The notes under the pieces were generated by a model that was not told the DNA's origin, did not search any database, and worked only from the letters and a program-made list of their open reading frames with translations. From NCBI GenBank assembly GCA_018056765.1, contig JAGPFA010000019.1, forward strand, positions 1-48,432: DNA of 48,432 nucleotides, in the 5' to 3' direction. The position numbers were made by a program, and so were the translations under genes. The first letter of the stretch is position 1. Every line of letters starts with the position of its first letter. The DNA is from Syntrophaceae bacterium. Its GTDB lineage: Bacteria > Desulfobacterota > Syntrophia > Syntrophales > Smithellaceae. Positions 27,299 through 36,667 of this stretch are shown here, one piece after another.

Positions 27299-27747
27299 GA
27301 TAAGAACCCTTTGTTCGGGTGAAAACGCTCAGTTTCACGTGGGAGTGTCGCCGGTTGAGCACAGCGCGGTTTGGGGCAAATTGCCTTCCCGGACCGGGAT
27401 GACAGGGAAACTGCGCCTGTTCTTTACCGGGGATTATGCGGTACACCCCCGCAAATATTGTTCTTAGCTAGTAGGATTGTCCCGGACTGTCAAGTGCATT
27501 TATCGAGAGCTTTAATCATATGAAAAACTACCGTGCTCAAGCGGCAATGTCGTCATACCCGTGCGAAATCGGGGGGCCGGTATCCAGTGTTATCAAGTGC
27601 TTCAGGGATTCCGGGTCACACCCGGAATGGCTGGAGGAGGTATTATTCAAAACTCTCTTATCAATTTTATTGACAACAACACTCTTCTTTACTATGACCA
27701 TATCAGTGACCCGCGAGCTACGGGAAAAATAAGGGACCTCAAGCAAC
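27299..27747. other. Spacer with a palindromic repeat and the plsC promoter
   Basis: 27549-27633 holds a diverged copy of the palindromic dispersed element (CGTCATACCC ... CCGGTATCCAG ... GGATTCCGGG ... CCCGGAATGGC), whose halves mirror each other as in the copy starting at 3007. TTGACA-17-TATGAC at 27670-27698 follows. No gene is seen. Confidence 0.55.
27670..27698 (+). promoter_or_regulatory. Candidate promoter of plsC
   Basis: Consensus -35 TTGACA (27670-27675), a 17-base spacer and TATGAC (27693-27698), 50 bases before the acyltransferase ATG. Confidence 0.55.
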
Positions 27748-28515
27748 ATGCTCGGCCATTTCGTCAGCGCTTTATTTCTCATTTTTGTCTCAATCACCTC
27801 CATCCCCCTGTTTTTGATTGCTCTTATTTTGCGTCTGGTCACCTATCCTTTTGACCGTCGTCTGCGTCTTTTGCATTTGTTCACCTGTTTCTGGGCGTCT
27901 ATTTATACCTGGATTATGCCGCCGTGGCGGATACGGATTGAGGGACGCGAACATGTCCGGAAGAACGCGACGTATATGGTGGTTTGCAATCATCAATCCC
28001 AACTGGACATATTGGTGGCTTTTCGTCTCTTTTTTCACTACAAGTGGGTTTCCAAGGTGGAAATGTTCCGGATACCGCTGATCGGTTGGAATATGATGCT
28101 CAATCGTTATATCCGCCTGAAACGCGGCGACAGAAAAAGCGTGGAGCAGATGCTCAGGGCCTGTGAGGTTCATCTGGACGAGGGGAGCTCGGTTTTTATG
28201 TTTCCCGAAGGAACGAGGTCGCCCGACGGCGAGGTGAAAGTTTTCAAGCCGGGAGCGTTTCAGCTGGCACTGGAGAAGAAGGTGCCTATTCTGCCCATTG
28301 TCATCAGCGGCACAAATAAGGCCTTGCCCAAGTACAGTATGAAGTTTACCGGTGTGCAGAAAATGTACATCAAAATATTTGAAGAAATTCCCTATGAAGC
28401 CTTTAAAAACTTATCCGTGGAAGAAACGGCGGAAATGGTTCGCCGGTTCATCATCGATAAATTAAATATCATGAACCGCTACACTCTGGGCGGGCCGCCG
28501 GATAGATCCGGTTAA
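27748..28515 (+). CDS. plsC: 1-acyl-sn-glycerol-3-phosphate acyltransferase
   Basis: 255-residue membrane acyltransferase that acylates lysophosphatidate to phosphatidate. An N-terminal hydrophobic region (FVSALFLIFVSITSIPLFLIAL) anchors it. The HX4D catalytic motif is in CNHQSQLD and the glycerol-phosphate motif in FPEGTRSPDGEV; PILPIVISGTNKALPK follows the family pattern. It is a single gene, distinct from the acyltransferase at 42574 inside the synthase cluster. Confidence 0.92.
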   Translation: MLGHFVSALFLIFVSITSIPLFLIALILRLVTYPFDRRLRLLHLFTCFWASIYTWIMPPWRIRIEGREHVRKNATYMVVCNHQSQLDILVAFRLFFHYKWVSKVEMFRIPLIGWNMMLNRYIRLKRGDRKSVEQMLRACEVHLDEGSSVFMFPEGTRSPDGEVKVFKPGAFQLALEKKVPILPIVISGTNKALPKYSMKFTGVQKMYIKIFEEIPYEAFKNLSVEETAEMVRRFIIDKLNIMNRYTLGGPPDRSG

Positions 28516-28683
28516 TTTGGCGGTGCCGTTCCCGTTTGTGTCGGCCAATCCCGGCATATCCTTGCGTGAGGCCGCGCAGGTCTTTCAAAGATAGTGCCGA
28601 TGGACTTGTCAGGCGGGCCTGATGATTTGTTATTTGTAGTTTTTTCGGTGACGCCGAAGCGGAATATTTTTGCCCCTCACTGA

Positions 28684-30063
28684 TTAAACCAGCTCTTCAA
28701 TAAAAGATATCAATTGGTTGACATTTCTACAGGCGCGCACTTCATGGCAGTGAGTCGCATAGGTCATCATTTCACTGTCCCCCGTCCCCCACAGATTTTC
28801 CGGTTCCGGATTGAGCCAGATGACCCGACGGCAGCGGTCGCGCATCTGTCCCAAAATTGTGTCTTCGGGATTCATGTAGTTGGAGCGGGCATCACCGACG
28901 ATGATGAGAGTCGTTTTCCTGGTGAGCAGCTCCATGTGGTTTTTCTTAAAATTCCGCAAGGTTTCACCATAGTCCGTCGGTGCATGATAGTGGATATTTT
29001 CATCTGCCATGACGAGCCTGATGGCCTCACTGATCTCATGTTCTTCGAAAGTTTTTGTAACGTCAGTCAATTGATCAACGAAGACGAAGCTGCTTACTTT
29101 GTCAAAGCACTCCTGAAGTGAGTACAGAAGGTTGAGCATGAAGCGCCCGGCTGCCCAGACCGAACCGGAAAGGTCGCAGAGGGTGACCACCCGGCTTTTA
29201 CGCAGGGCTTTGTGGTGGAAGTGGATGTCCACCGGGACACCATTGTATTTGGCCGACGCCCTGAGCGTCTTTTTTATGTCAAGATTTCCCCGTTTGCGCG
29301 CCGCCCATCTACGGCTGACGATATTTTTCAGTTTACGCACCAGACGGTCGACTGCATCACGCATCTCTTCGATTTCTTCGCGGGTGAAAGATGAAAAGGG
29401 TTTTTCTCCGAAATCTTTCCTGTGCCGGTCACTGGCCTTAACTTTTTTATTGGTGTTGATACTTGCCGGGTCCTGTAACAGTATGCCGCGGGCGATATCC
29501 AGCCGGTTGTTAAAATGCGCGGCCATTTCCTCCAGGGTTGCCGCTGATACTTTGAAATAATTGTCCCGAATGAGCGCCAGGACAGCGTCCGCTGCGGCTG
29601 TAATCTGCATCAGGACGTTCAGACGGCTCGCCAGCGGCCCGAGATTGAAGCGTAACTGCGCCGGCTGGTCATCTGATTCCTCGCGGATCCGGCGTATTTC
29701 CGCCACCAGCCCCATCGGGCTCCCGGCCAGAAAGTCCACTACCGCGTCATAGACGGGACCGTGAGCATGTTCTTCTTTCAAAATCAGCGCAGCCTTTTTA
29801 AACATATCCGAGCAGGCTTCAGCTTGGTCAACGTCGTCCAAATTCATGCACATTTCATGAAAAAACAGATGATAGAGGCGATGGAAGTGGAGTTGGTCGC
29901 GGCGGCTTTTGGCAAAATTGGCCGACAAAAGTGTCCTGAATTGTGTCTCATCGGTCGGATCGATCAGTTGGAGCTGCCTGAGGCTGTCGAGTGTCTCCGA
30001 GGTGGATATGCGCAGACCGGCCGCACGGCAACAGGAGACGAATTGCTGAACGAGTTTGACCAT
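28684..30063 (-). CDS. VWA domain protein, CoxE-like
   Basis: 459 residues. The C-terminal half is a von Willebrand A domain with a MIDAS motif (Asp297 in CDLSGS), followed by APTDYGETL and IIVGDARSNY. The N-terminal half is helical and CoxE-like. Such proteins work with a MoxR AAA ATPase in metal insertion or complex maturation. The MoxR gene ends 10 bases upstream, so the two form one unit. Client protein unknown. Confidence 0.88.
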   Translation of the reverse strand: MVKLVQQFVSCCRAAGLRISTSETLDSLRQLQLIDPTDETQFRTLLSANFAKSRRDQLHFHRLYHLFFHEMCMNLDDVDQAEACSDMFKKAALILKEEHAHGPVYDAVVDFLAGSPMGLVAEIRRIREESDDQPAQLRFNLGPLASRLNVLMQITAAADAVLALIRDNYFKVSAATLEEMAAHFNNRLDIARGILLQDPASINTNKKVKASDRHRKDFGEKPFSSFTREEIEEMRDAVDRLVRKLKNIVSRRWAARKRGNLDIKKTLRASAKYNGVPVDIHFHHKALRKSRVVTLCDLSGSVWAAGRFMLNLLYSLQECFDKVSSFVFVDQLTDVTKTFEEHEISEAIRLVMADENIHYHAPTDYGETLRNFKKNHMELLTRKTTLIIVGDARSNYMNPEDTILGQMRDRCRRVIWLNPEPENLWGTGDSEMMTYATHCHEVRACRNVNQLISFIEELV

Positions 30064-30073
30064 GGATCACCGG

Positions 30074-30982
30074 TTAGCGCACAATACGATCCAGATTGTT
30101 CCGCACTTTTTCGAGGTCCATCTGGTATTTGCAGATTACGTTGAGGGTTTCGGAGACTACCTCCGGTGTCAGATCGTGGACCTGCAGGGCAATGAGGGAT
30201 TTTGCCCAGTCGAGTGTTTCTGAAATGCTGGGACTTTTCTTCAGGTCCAGCGTGCGGATTTTGCGAATCGCGTCAACCAGTGCCTGGCATAGTTTTTGTT
30301 CGATGTTGGGAATCTTCAGGCGAACGATGGAGATCTCCGCTTCACGGTCCGGATAATCAATATACAGATGCACGCATCGGCGCTTGAGTGCGTCGCTCAT
30401 GTCCCGGTAATTGTTGGAGGTCAGAAGTACAAAGGGAATCTGAACGGCGCGACGCGTGCCCAGCTCGGGAATGGAAACCTGAAAATCGGAGAGCATCTCC
30501 AGAAGGAAAGCCTCAAATTCCGGATCCGACTTATCAACTTCGTCGATTAAAAGCACTACGGGGTTTGCCGAAGTTATCGCCTGAAGAAGCGGTCGGGGCA
30601 GAATGAACCGGTCTGAAAAAAAGGCATCTTCCTGCCGGGCAATCTGTTCGACTGCTTCGGTAAGTGTGGCGGTGGCGCAGATGATATCGTTGATGCGATC
30701 GCGAACCATCTGTGAGTAGAGAAGCTGTTTGGCATATTCCCATTCGTAGAGAGCTTTTGCTTCATCGAGCCCTTCATAGCACTGAAGACGAATCAATTCA
30801 CGGTCCAGGCTGCGGGCCACCGCCTTGGCCAGTTCGGTTTTTCCGGTACCCGCCGGACCTTCGACGAGGATTGGTTTTTGAGTAGCCTGAGCCAGGAAAA
30901 CCACCGTAGCTATTTCGCGAGAAGGAATGTATCCGGCTTTTTCCAGCCGCTTGTGCGCATCCGCCACATTCTTGTAAGCCAT
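30074..30982 (-). CDS. MoxR-family AAA ATPase
   Basis: 302 residues. Walker A is GPAGTGKT (42-49), Walker B VVLLIDEVD (142-150), followed by a sensor-1 asparagine region (FVLLTSNN) and an arginine-finger region (ALKRRCVHLYIDYP). MoxR ATPases act as chaperones for enzyme maturation, usually with a VWA partner, here the next gene. A promoter-like sequence lies 27-55 bases upstream. Confidence 0.93.
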   Translation of the reverse strand: MAYKNVADAHKRLEKAGYIPSREIATVVFLAQATQKPILVEGPAGTGKTELAKAVARSLDRELIRLQCYEGLDEAKALYEWEYAKQLLYSQMVRDRINDIICATATLTEAVEQIARQEDAFFSDRFILPRPLLQAITSANPVVLLIDEVDKSDPEFEAFLLEMLSDFQVSIPELGTRRAVQIPFVLLTSNNYRDMSDALKRRCVHLYIDYPDREAEISIVRLKIPNIEQKLCQALVDAIRKIRTLDLKKSPSISETLDWAKSLIALQVHDLTPEVVSETLNVICKYQMDLEKVRNNLDRIVR

Positions 30983-31008
30983 ATTCTTTTTTCAGCCTTT
31001 CCGTTGCG

Positions 31009-31037
31009 TCCATACAACAATCGGTGATGGCGGTCAA
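31009..31037 (-). promoter_or_regulatory. Candidate promoter of the moxR-VWA unit
   Basis: On the minus strand TTGACC (31037-31032), a 17-base spacer and TATGGA (31014-31009), about 26 bases before the MoxR ATG. Confidence 0.5.
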
Positions 31038-31395
31038 GCCTGTCTCCGCGGGGAAGGCGGATGATATTTGCCCCCTGAGGTCAGGATTGTTTCTTTTATG
31101 ACAGCAATATGCTGATTTATTTGAATTTATTGGCACGACGAGGCTTGTCGGGCTTTGCGGGATGCAAACCGTTATGCCGGGTCAATGTCCGCAAAAAGAT
31201 TGGCCGTGTGCCGGTGCGGCTCTGATCATTCCTTTTTTGGCGCGTGTTTCGGCGGGGGTCTCCTACCTTCGAGAAACAGCGACAAGAAAATGTTCTTTGC
31301 CCGATCATGAGTCGCTGCCGTTTGTTTTCAGGGAAATTTGCGCCTTGAAATCCTGCGTGAATTCTGATTGATTTCCGAAGGAGGGACAATGTGCA
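31038..31395. other. Divergent spacer, no gene found
   Basis: Between the MoxR promoter and the dikinase-like gene there is no supported gene. GAAGGAGGG at about 31377-31385 is the ribosome site of the next gene; a matching promoter is not obvious, so a longer leader is possible. Confidence 0.35.
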
Positions 31396-34300
31396 ATGAC
31401 GGCGGACTCAAAGCTTTCGGAAAAAAATAATCAGTGGGTCTCTACCGCCCTGAAAGTGAACCTGGAAAGAACGGCGGTCGAGGTGCAGATCCCTCCTCAA
31501 TACGCGCCTCTTTTGCAGATTGCCGGAGATCATTACGGCTTTCACAAAAAGACGAGAGAGCTGCTTACAGAACTCAATCATCCCTACATTAACTGGGATT
31601 TTGTGCTTGATGAACTCAAGTCGATTTCCATTGGTAATTTTTACCTTTACAACAAGCATCCGGACGGTCTCGGCGCCATTGCCATCCTCAAGGCGATTTA
31701 TTTCGATATTTTGAAATCCTCCGCTTCCGAGGAAGTCAAAGACAGTGCGATTCATTATCTTTTTGATTATGCCGATGCGATTATCCTGCAAAGCAACGAA
31801 TTTCTCGAGCGGAATCTGTCTGTCCTGTCAGAGCTGGTTGACGACTTACTCGAGCTGGCCCGCGACGAGTCGCATTTGTTTAAAAAATGCTCATCATATC
31901 TGAAAAGAATTATCAGATCGGCGGCGGAAAAAGGAGTGCAGATAACGCGGCCTGATACTGAAACACTGCTTTTCAAAATGTTCCGTGCCACCTATTCCTT
32001 TTGGCTGAGCCAGCCGGACCCGACACGGTGGCAGGTTGCGGACAACCGGACGGACGCTACGCCTGACGACAGTATTTACCAGAGCCTGGTCACTAAGTTG
32101 GGGCATCAGTATTTTCACGCACTGATGGACAGGCTTGAGAAACTTCGGTCGGCGGGAAGCGGGAAGCCAGGTTCCGTATTTAACGAATACCTGAATCTGC
32201 CGGATTTTTTCCAGATCCTTGACAGCTACCTGGTCGTGGCCGATGAGCTTGAGAAAGCTGAAGCCTACCGCGGGCATCACCTGGTGAAGCTTGATTTTCT
32301 GATCTACATGATGTCTGTGCCCGGACTCAGGGATATCCATGTGCGTGCGATGCGGGAAATCAATTACGCACTGAAGCTCGTTTTCCAGGAGGAAAAGAAG
32401 GAAGATCTCGATGGCTTTATCCGGAAACTGTTTGTTTTTTTGAAAAAAAACGCCTCGCAGGATCAGTTTCGGGCGGCAAATATAGACTGTATCGTGACGG
32501 CCGCCACAGAAGTATTCGCGCACAACGTGCATTCGCTGGCGGAGACATTTATCGACGAATTGATCGCCTATGGCTTTGAATACCCTGATATACAGGGGGC
32601 GACGACAAATTGGCAGGTGCAGTTTAATCCCGAGCATGTTCGTACGATACGGGCATGGCTCGAAATTATCGCCATGAAACCGCGCTGGACAAAAAAACTT
32701 ATCTCCGCCCTCATCATCAATTTGAAAATCGGCGGAGTATTTATCCGCGACACAGACCTCGTCCAGCGCGACATTTCACACCTGCTCAATGCGGACATCG
32801 GTTCGGCCTATAATCTGGTAAAGCAGCTGGTGCGCCTGTTTCCCGTCTATTTCAGCGAAATCGGGGCGGAGGGCGAACTGCGTGATATCACCACCCGCGT
32901 TGATGAAATTTTGGCGCGCAAAGATTTGCTGATTAATTTTTTCCGAAAACAGTCCCATGTGGAAAGCAACAGTCTACTGGTGGAGTTCGCCGAGGACATT
33001 TTCCGTTACTGGTTTTCGGGTGACAAAAATTACCTGTTAAGGCACTTACCGGAGGAAGTATTCGATCAGGTGGAAAATACGGGCAGCTATTTCGACGGCA
33101 TGCACAAAGTTTTCTGCAGCCTGTTTCCAAAGTCCGGCCACAATCCGCATAGATTTCTGGAATGGGACCGGGCAAAAATGAACGAAGAAGTATCTTCTGT
33201 CGGGGATGTCAGCGACGTGGATCGCGAACGCGCCACTCTGATGATCAGAGCCTATCAACTGATCCATAAAAAATATTTTCCCCAGTATTACGATTTGCTA
33301 AACGACCTGGAGATGTCCAACACTTTTGCTGCGGCGGATATTGCGTCGCTGCGCCGTTCGCTGGGCGAAAAGAAATACCATCAAAGCCTCACGATGATCA
33401 TGAAATTTCTGAGCCTCCTGAAGGAGAAGATCCTGTCGGGAAAGAAAACCAGAGCGTTTGAAAACATCTATCATAAAAGGCATATCGCAGCAGGTATACC
33501 TTCAATGTACGGCACCTACCATGAAGAAAAATTTGACGCGCTGGGCCTCACGCTGCGCCTGGAGATTCTGGGCAGTACGCTCCTGGAAGAACTGATCACG
33601 TCGATGAATCTGCATTTCATCACCAGGCGGACTCTCATCAGAATTCACGCCTACCTGTGGCACTATGTAAAGGCACTGGAACTTGACGGTATTTCTACCG
33701 AAGGGTTGGTGGCCAAGGTGAAATATGTCACCAGCGCGCTGCCGATCAAGCCTTTTTCCATGGACCAGTACCTGGATATCTTCCGCTTTATTTCCAAAGG
33801 CATCCAGGACATTATCCGCGAATACTACATTGATGTGCACAGCGTGAATCTGCCCGTCATTATCCGCCAGATTATGCCTTCCTCCGGCGGCGACGTATCC
33901 GCAAGTGAAGGTTCCCCCCTGCACGACGAGCTGGTTTATCAGGAGTCGGAAAATTTCCTCCGCTCGATCATCTCTTCGACCTTCGGCCTGCAGGTGCTGG
34001 ACAACTTCATCCATGCGGTGATCAGATCGCTCAGCGCCGAGTTGGATAAATTCAAAGACAACAAAAAGATTCTCAATCTGCTGATGGATTATAACCCTGA
34101 TCTGGCCGTTTCATCCATCTACACGAAAAAAGGCAGGATGGATAATCAGATCCTTTTGGGAAACAAGGGATATTTTTTAAAAAAAATGGTTTCCTTCGGT
34201 TTTCCGGTGCCGCCCGGTTTCATCATTACCACTGAAGTTTTCCGGGGCTATGAAGCGGTCAACAGCTATAAATATATTTTCCATGATCTGGTGGCACGCA

Positions 34301-35637
34301 TCAATAAAGAAATAGCGGCGCTGGAAAAAAGAACCGGCCGGAGGTTTGGCGACCCGGACAATCCGTTGCTCTTGTCCGTGCGCAGCGGCGCCACCATCTC
34401 GCTTCCGGGCATGATGCGTTCCTTTTTAAATGTCGGCATCAACACGTCAATTGCGGAAAGTCTTGCATCGAAGAAAGAATTCCGCTGGGCGGCCTGGGAT
34501 TCCTATCGGCGTTTTCTGCAGACCTGGGGTATGTTTCATGGATTGAGCCGTGATTTTTTCGACGCAATTATTGACGATTTCAAGCTCAGATACGGTGTGG
34601 AAAGAAAAATTAAATTTCCACCGGAACTGATGAAAGAAATCGCCCTGGCCTATAAGAAAGGAATTCTTGACAGTGGTCTTCCCCTTACGGATGACCCGGC
34701 ACGACAGCTCAGGCAGGCCATTTTGCATGTTTTTGAATCGTGGCACTCCGAGCAGGCCAAAATTTACCGCCGCCAGATGCACCTGTCGGATGAGTGGGGT
34801 ACGGCTGTCATCGTGCAGGCGATGGTTTTCGGCAATTACCACGAACGTTCCGGCTCCGGCGTAATTTTTACGCGCGATCCGAAAAGTTTTTCTTCAGATG
34901 TGGCCATATACGGTGATTTTATTTTTGGTGTGCAGGGAGACGACATTGTTTCCGGTCTGGTCGAAACCTATCCGGTTTCCGAAAAACAGCGGGTGGCGGA
35001 GCAGCGTGATACAGATATTTCCCTGGAGGCCACGTTCCCGACCATCTATGCCGGTCTGGCCAGAATAGCGGAAATCATGATTTACGAAAAAGGTTTTAAC
35101 CATCAGGAAATCGAGTTTACTTTTGAAGGGCCGGACAGAGAGCATTTGTATTTGTTGCAGACGCGCGATATGGATCAGGCCAAAGCACAAAAACTGCACC
35201 GCTTTAAAGGTTCACCGCAACTGCGAGCCTCCCTCATGGGTACGGGCATCGGCGTAAGCGGAGGAGCGCTTTGCGGACGCGCCGTGTATTCCGAAGACGA
35301 TATAAAGCGTTTCCGCGCTGCCGAGCCGCAAACCCCGCTGATCCTGGTTCGCCCGGACACTGTGCCGGATGACGTAGGCGTGCTGCTGCAGGTGGAAGGG
35401 TTGCTTACCGCCAAAGGAGGCGCGACATCGCATGCGGCGGTGACTATCCCACAACTGGACAAGGTCGGTGTGGTGGGCTTGGGCAAGCTGAAAGTGTATG
35501 AGGCAGAAGGCTATTCCCTGCTGGCGGGGCGCACCATCAGGGCCGGCGATTACATCTGTATCGACGGCTGGACCGGCGATCTTTACTGGGGCCGGCATGA
35601 GCAGGAACAGGACAGATACTACACCATAAATCTGTGA
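31396..35637 (+). CDS. Giant PEP-synthase/dikinase-like phosphotransferase
   Basis: 1413 residues. About 900 N-terminal residues have no family I recognise and look mostly helical. An ATP-grasp domain like that of pyruvate-phosphate dikinase begins near residue 912 (ILLGNKGYFLKKMVSFGFPVPPGF) and continues through SVRSGATISLPGMM and a Q-x-MVFGN region. Near the end is the swivelling phosphohistidine domain, with the catalytic His1346 in KGGATSHAAV. The PEP/pyruvate-binding TIM barrel that closes PPDK and PEP synthase is absent: only about 65 residues follow His1346. The ATP-to-His half-reaction should work, but the final acceptor must be bound elsewhere, perhaps by the N-terminus. Domain order resembles rifampin phosphotransferase more than PPDK. 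Single gene. Confidence 0.85.
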   Translation: MTADSKLSEKNNQWVSTALKVNLERTAVEVQIPPQYAPLLQIAGDHYGFHKKTRELLTELNHPYINWDFVLDELKSISIGNFYLYNKHPDGLGAIAILKAIYFDILKSSASEEVKDSAIHYLFDYADAIILQSNEFLERNLSVLSELVDDLLELARDESHLFKKCSSYLKRIIRSAAEKGVQITRPDTETLLFKMFRATYSFWLSQPDPTRWQVADNRTDATPDDSIYQSLVTKLGHQYFHALMDRLEKLRSAGSGKPGSVFNEYLNLPDFFQILDSYLVVADELEKAEAYRGHHLVKLDFLIYMMSVPGLRDIHVRAMREINYALKLVFQEEKKEDLDGFIRKLFVFLKKNASQDQFRAANIDCIVTAATEVFAHNVHSLAETFIDELIAYGFEYPDIQGATTNWQVQFNPEHVRTIRAWLEIIAMKPRWTKKLISALIINLKIGGVFIRDTDLVQRDISHLLNADIGSAYNLVKQLVRLFPVYFSEIGAEGELRDITTRVDEILARKDLLINFFRKQSHVESNSLLVEFAEDIFRYWFSGDKNYLLRHLPEEVFDQVENTGSYFDGMHKVFCSLFPKSGHNPHRFLEWDRAKMNEEVSSVGDVSDVDRERATLMIRAYQLIHKKYFPQYYDLLNDLEMSNTFAAADIASLRRSLGEKKYHQSLTMIMKFLSLLKEKILSGKKTRAFENIYHKRHIAAGIPSMYGTYHEEKFDALGLTLRLEILGSTLLEELITSMNLHFITRRTLIRIHAYLWHYVKALELDGISTEGLVAKVKYVTSALPIKPFSMDQYLDIFRFISKGIQDIIREYYIDVHSVNLPVIIRQIMPSSGGDVSASEGSPLHDELVYQESENFLRSIISSTFGLQVLDNFIHAVIRSLSAELDKFKDNKKILNLLMDYNPDLAVSSIYTKKGRMDNQILLGNKGYFLKKMVSFGFPVPPGFIITTEVFRGYEAVNSYKYIFHDLVARINKEIAALEKRTGRRFGDPDNPLLLSVRSGATISLPGMMRSFLNVGINTSIAESLASKKEFRWAAWDSYRRFLQTWGMFHGLSRDFFDAIIDDFKLRYGVERKIKFPPELMKEIALAYKKGILDSGLPLTDDPARQLRQAILHVFESWHSEQAKIYRRQMHLSDEWGTAVIVQAMVFGNYHERSGSGVIFTRDPKSFSSDVAIYGDFIFGVQGDDIVSGLVETYPVSEKQRVAEQRDTDISLEATFPTIYAGLARIAEIMIYEKGFNHQEIEFTFEGPDREHLYLLQTRDMDQAKAQKLHRFKGSPQLRASLMGTGIGVSGGALCGRAVYSEDDIKRFRAAEPQTPLILVRPDTVPDDVGVLLQVEGLLTAKGGATSHAAVTIPQLDKVGVVGLGKLKVYEAEGYSLLAGRTIRAGDYICIDGWTGDLYWGRHEQEQDRYYTINL

Positions 35638-35760
35638 CGGTAAGTCAATAATCATTGTAATGCTGCGGGTCTCCTCTTTTACATATGAAAAGCTGCCCCG
35701 TGTTTTTTTTGGTGCAGGGGCTGAGACGTAAAATAAGGGGGAAACCGACGGCATTGCCTC

Positions 35761-36339
35761 TTAGCGGTTGTCGCTTTTGACGCAAAAACGCCACAGAGCC
35801 TCACGGTCCTTTTTTTCGGCATACCCTATACCGATCCTCGGCGTCCGGGAGACCTCGTACCGGGCGATTTTTTTATATTCCTCCACCCACAGCTTTTCAC
35901 CGTTGGTCATGTTCCAGCCGTTGAAAAGTTTGTTGATGCCCAGCGCCTGGCACAATTTGGCCGGCCCGTCAGTCAGGTTCTTGTCCTGTACCGGCCGGCG
36001 TGCGCGCATCACGGCAAGCCCCTCAAGAGGTTCGATGGCCCTGATCAGAACGGCGCAGGGGCGTCCTTCCTCTTCAGTTACAATATTAAGCAGGTAATGC
36101 ATGCCGTAAGTGAAATATACATAAGCAGAGCCCGGCGGGCCGAACATCACGATGTTGCGCTTTGTCATGCCGCGGTGCGCGTGGCAGGCCGTATCCCTTT
36201 GTCCGCAGTAGGCTTCTGTTTCAACAATGATCCCGGAAAGCCTGGCCCGCCCCTCCTGCCGTACGAGCTTTTTTCCAAGTAAATCACGGGCAACTTTCAG
36301 TGTCGGCCGGTTATAAAATGATTTGTTCAGTACCGTCAT
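35761..36339 (-). CDS. DNA-3-methyladenine glycosylase (AAG/MPG family)
   Basis: 192-residue base-excision repair enzyme that removes alkylated purines. Motifs are RDLLGKKLVR, IVETEAYCGQRDTACHAHRGMTKRN (part of the active site, with the catalytic Glu), GSAYVYFTYGMHYLLNIVT, and the closing RIGIGYAEKKDREALWRF. GGAGG precedes ATG 36339; an in-frame extension to 36378 is rejected. It is convergent with the dikinase-like gene. Confidence 0.94.
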   Translation of the reverse strand: MTVLNKSFYNRPTLKVARDLLGKKLVRQEGRARLSGIIVETEAYCGQRDTACHAHRGMTKRNIVMFGPPGSAYVYFTYGMHYLLNIVTEEEGRPCAVLIRAIEPLEGLAVMRARRPVQDKNLTDGPAKLCQALGINKLFNGWNMTNGEKLWVEEYKKIARYEVSRTPRIGIGYAEKKDREALWRFCVKSDNR

Positions 36340-36667
36340 GAGTTCCTCCGCGCATGTGGCGATTTTAAAACTTGACACTGTTCCCTGTTCGTTTTACTAA
36401 ATATAAATTCATGCATTAAAAAGCATGGTAATGTCAACTTCCCCGTGCAATAAAATGATTTCCTTTGTGCGAAGAGAACTACGCGCTGTAAAATATAATA
36501 TGCATGTGAACAATCAGCAAGGAAGCTGGCCGTATGTGTTTTCAACACGAAATGTTTATAATTTCGCAGAATTTTACTGAAGATTAAAGCGGTGTTTGAG
36601 TGGCACGGATTGTGCTGTAACGCGGGCAGCCATAACAATTGGCTTTTTTGGTTTTACGGAGGCGAGT
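36340..36667. other. Leader region of the synthase cluster
   Basis: This 328-base AT-rich gap precedes the first synthase gene. It contains TTGACA at 36374 with a weak -10, and AAAATATAATATG near 36490-36502 with no good -35. TACGGAGG at about 36656 is the FabD ribosome site. No gene or riboswitch fold is recognised. Confidence 0.4.

Noticed and set aside
35680..35730. GCCCC/GGGGC with a T8 stretch as a terminator between the dikinase-like and glycosylase genes
   Set aside because: Only five base pairs with the T-run in the loop, so the geometry does not fit an intrinsic terminator.
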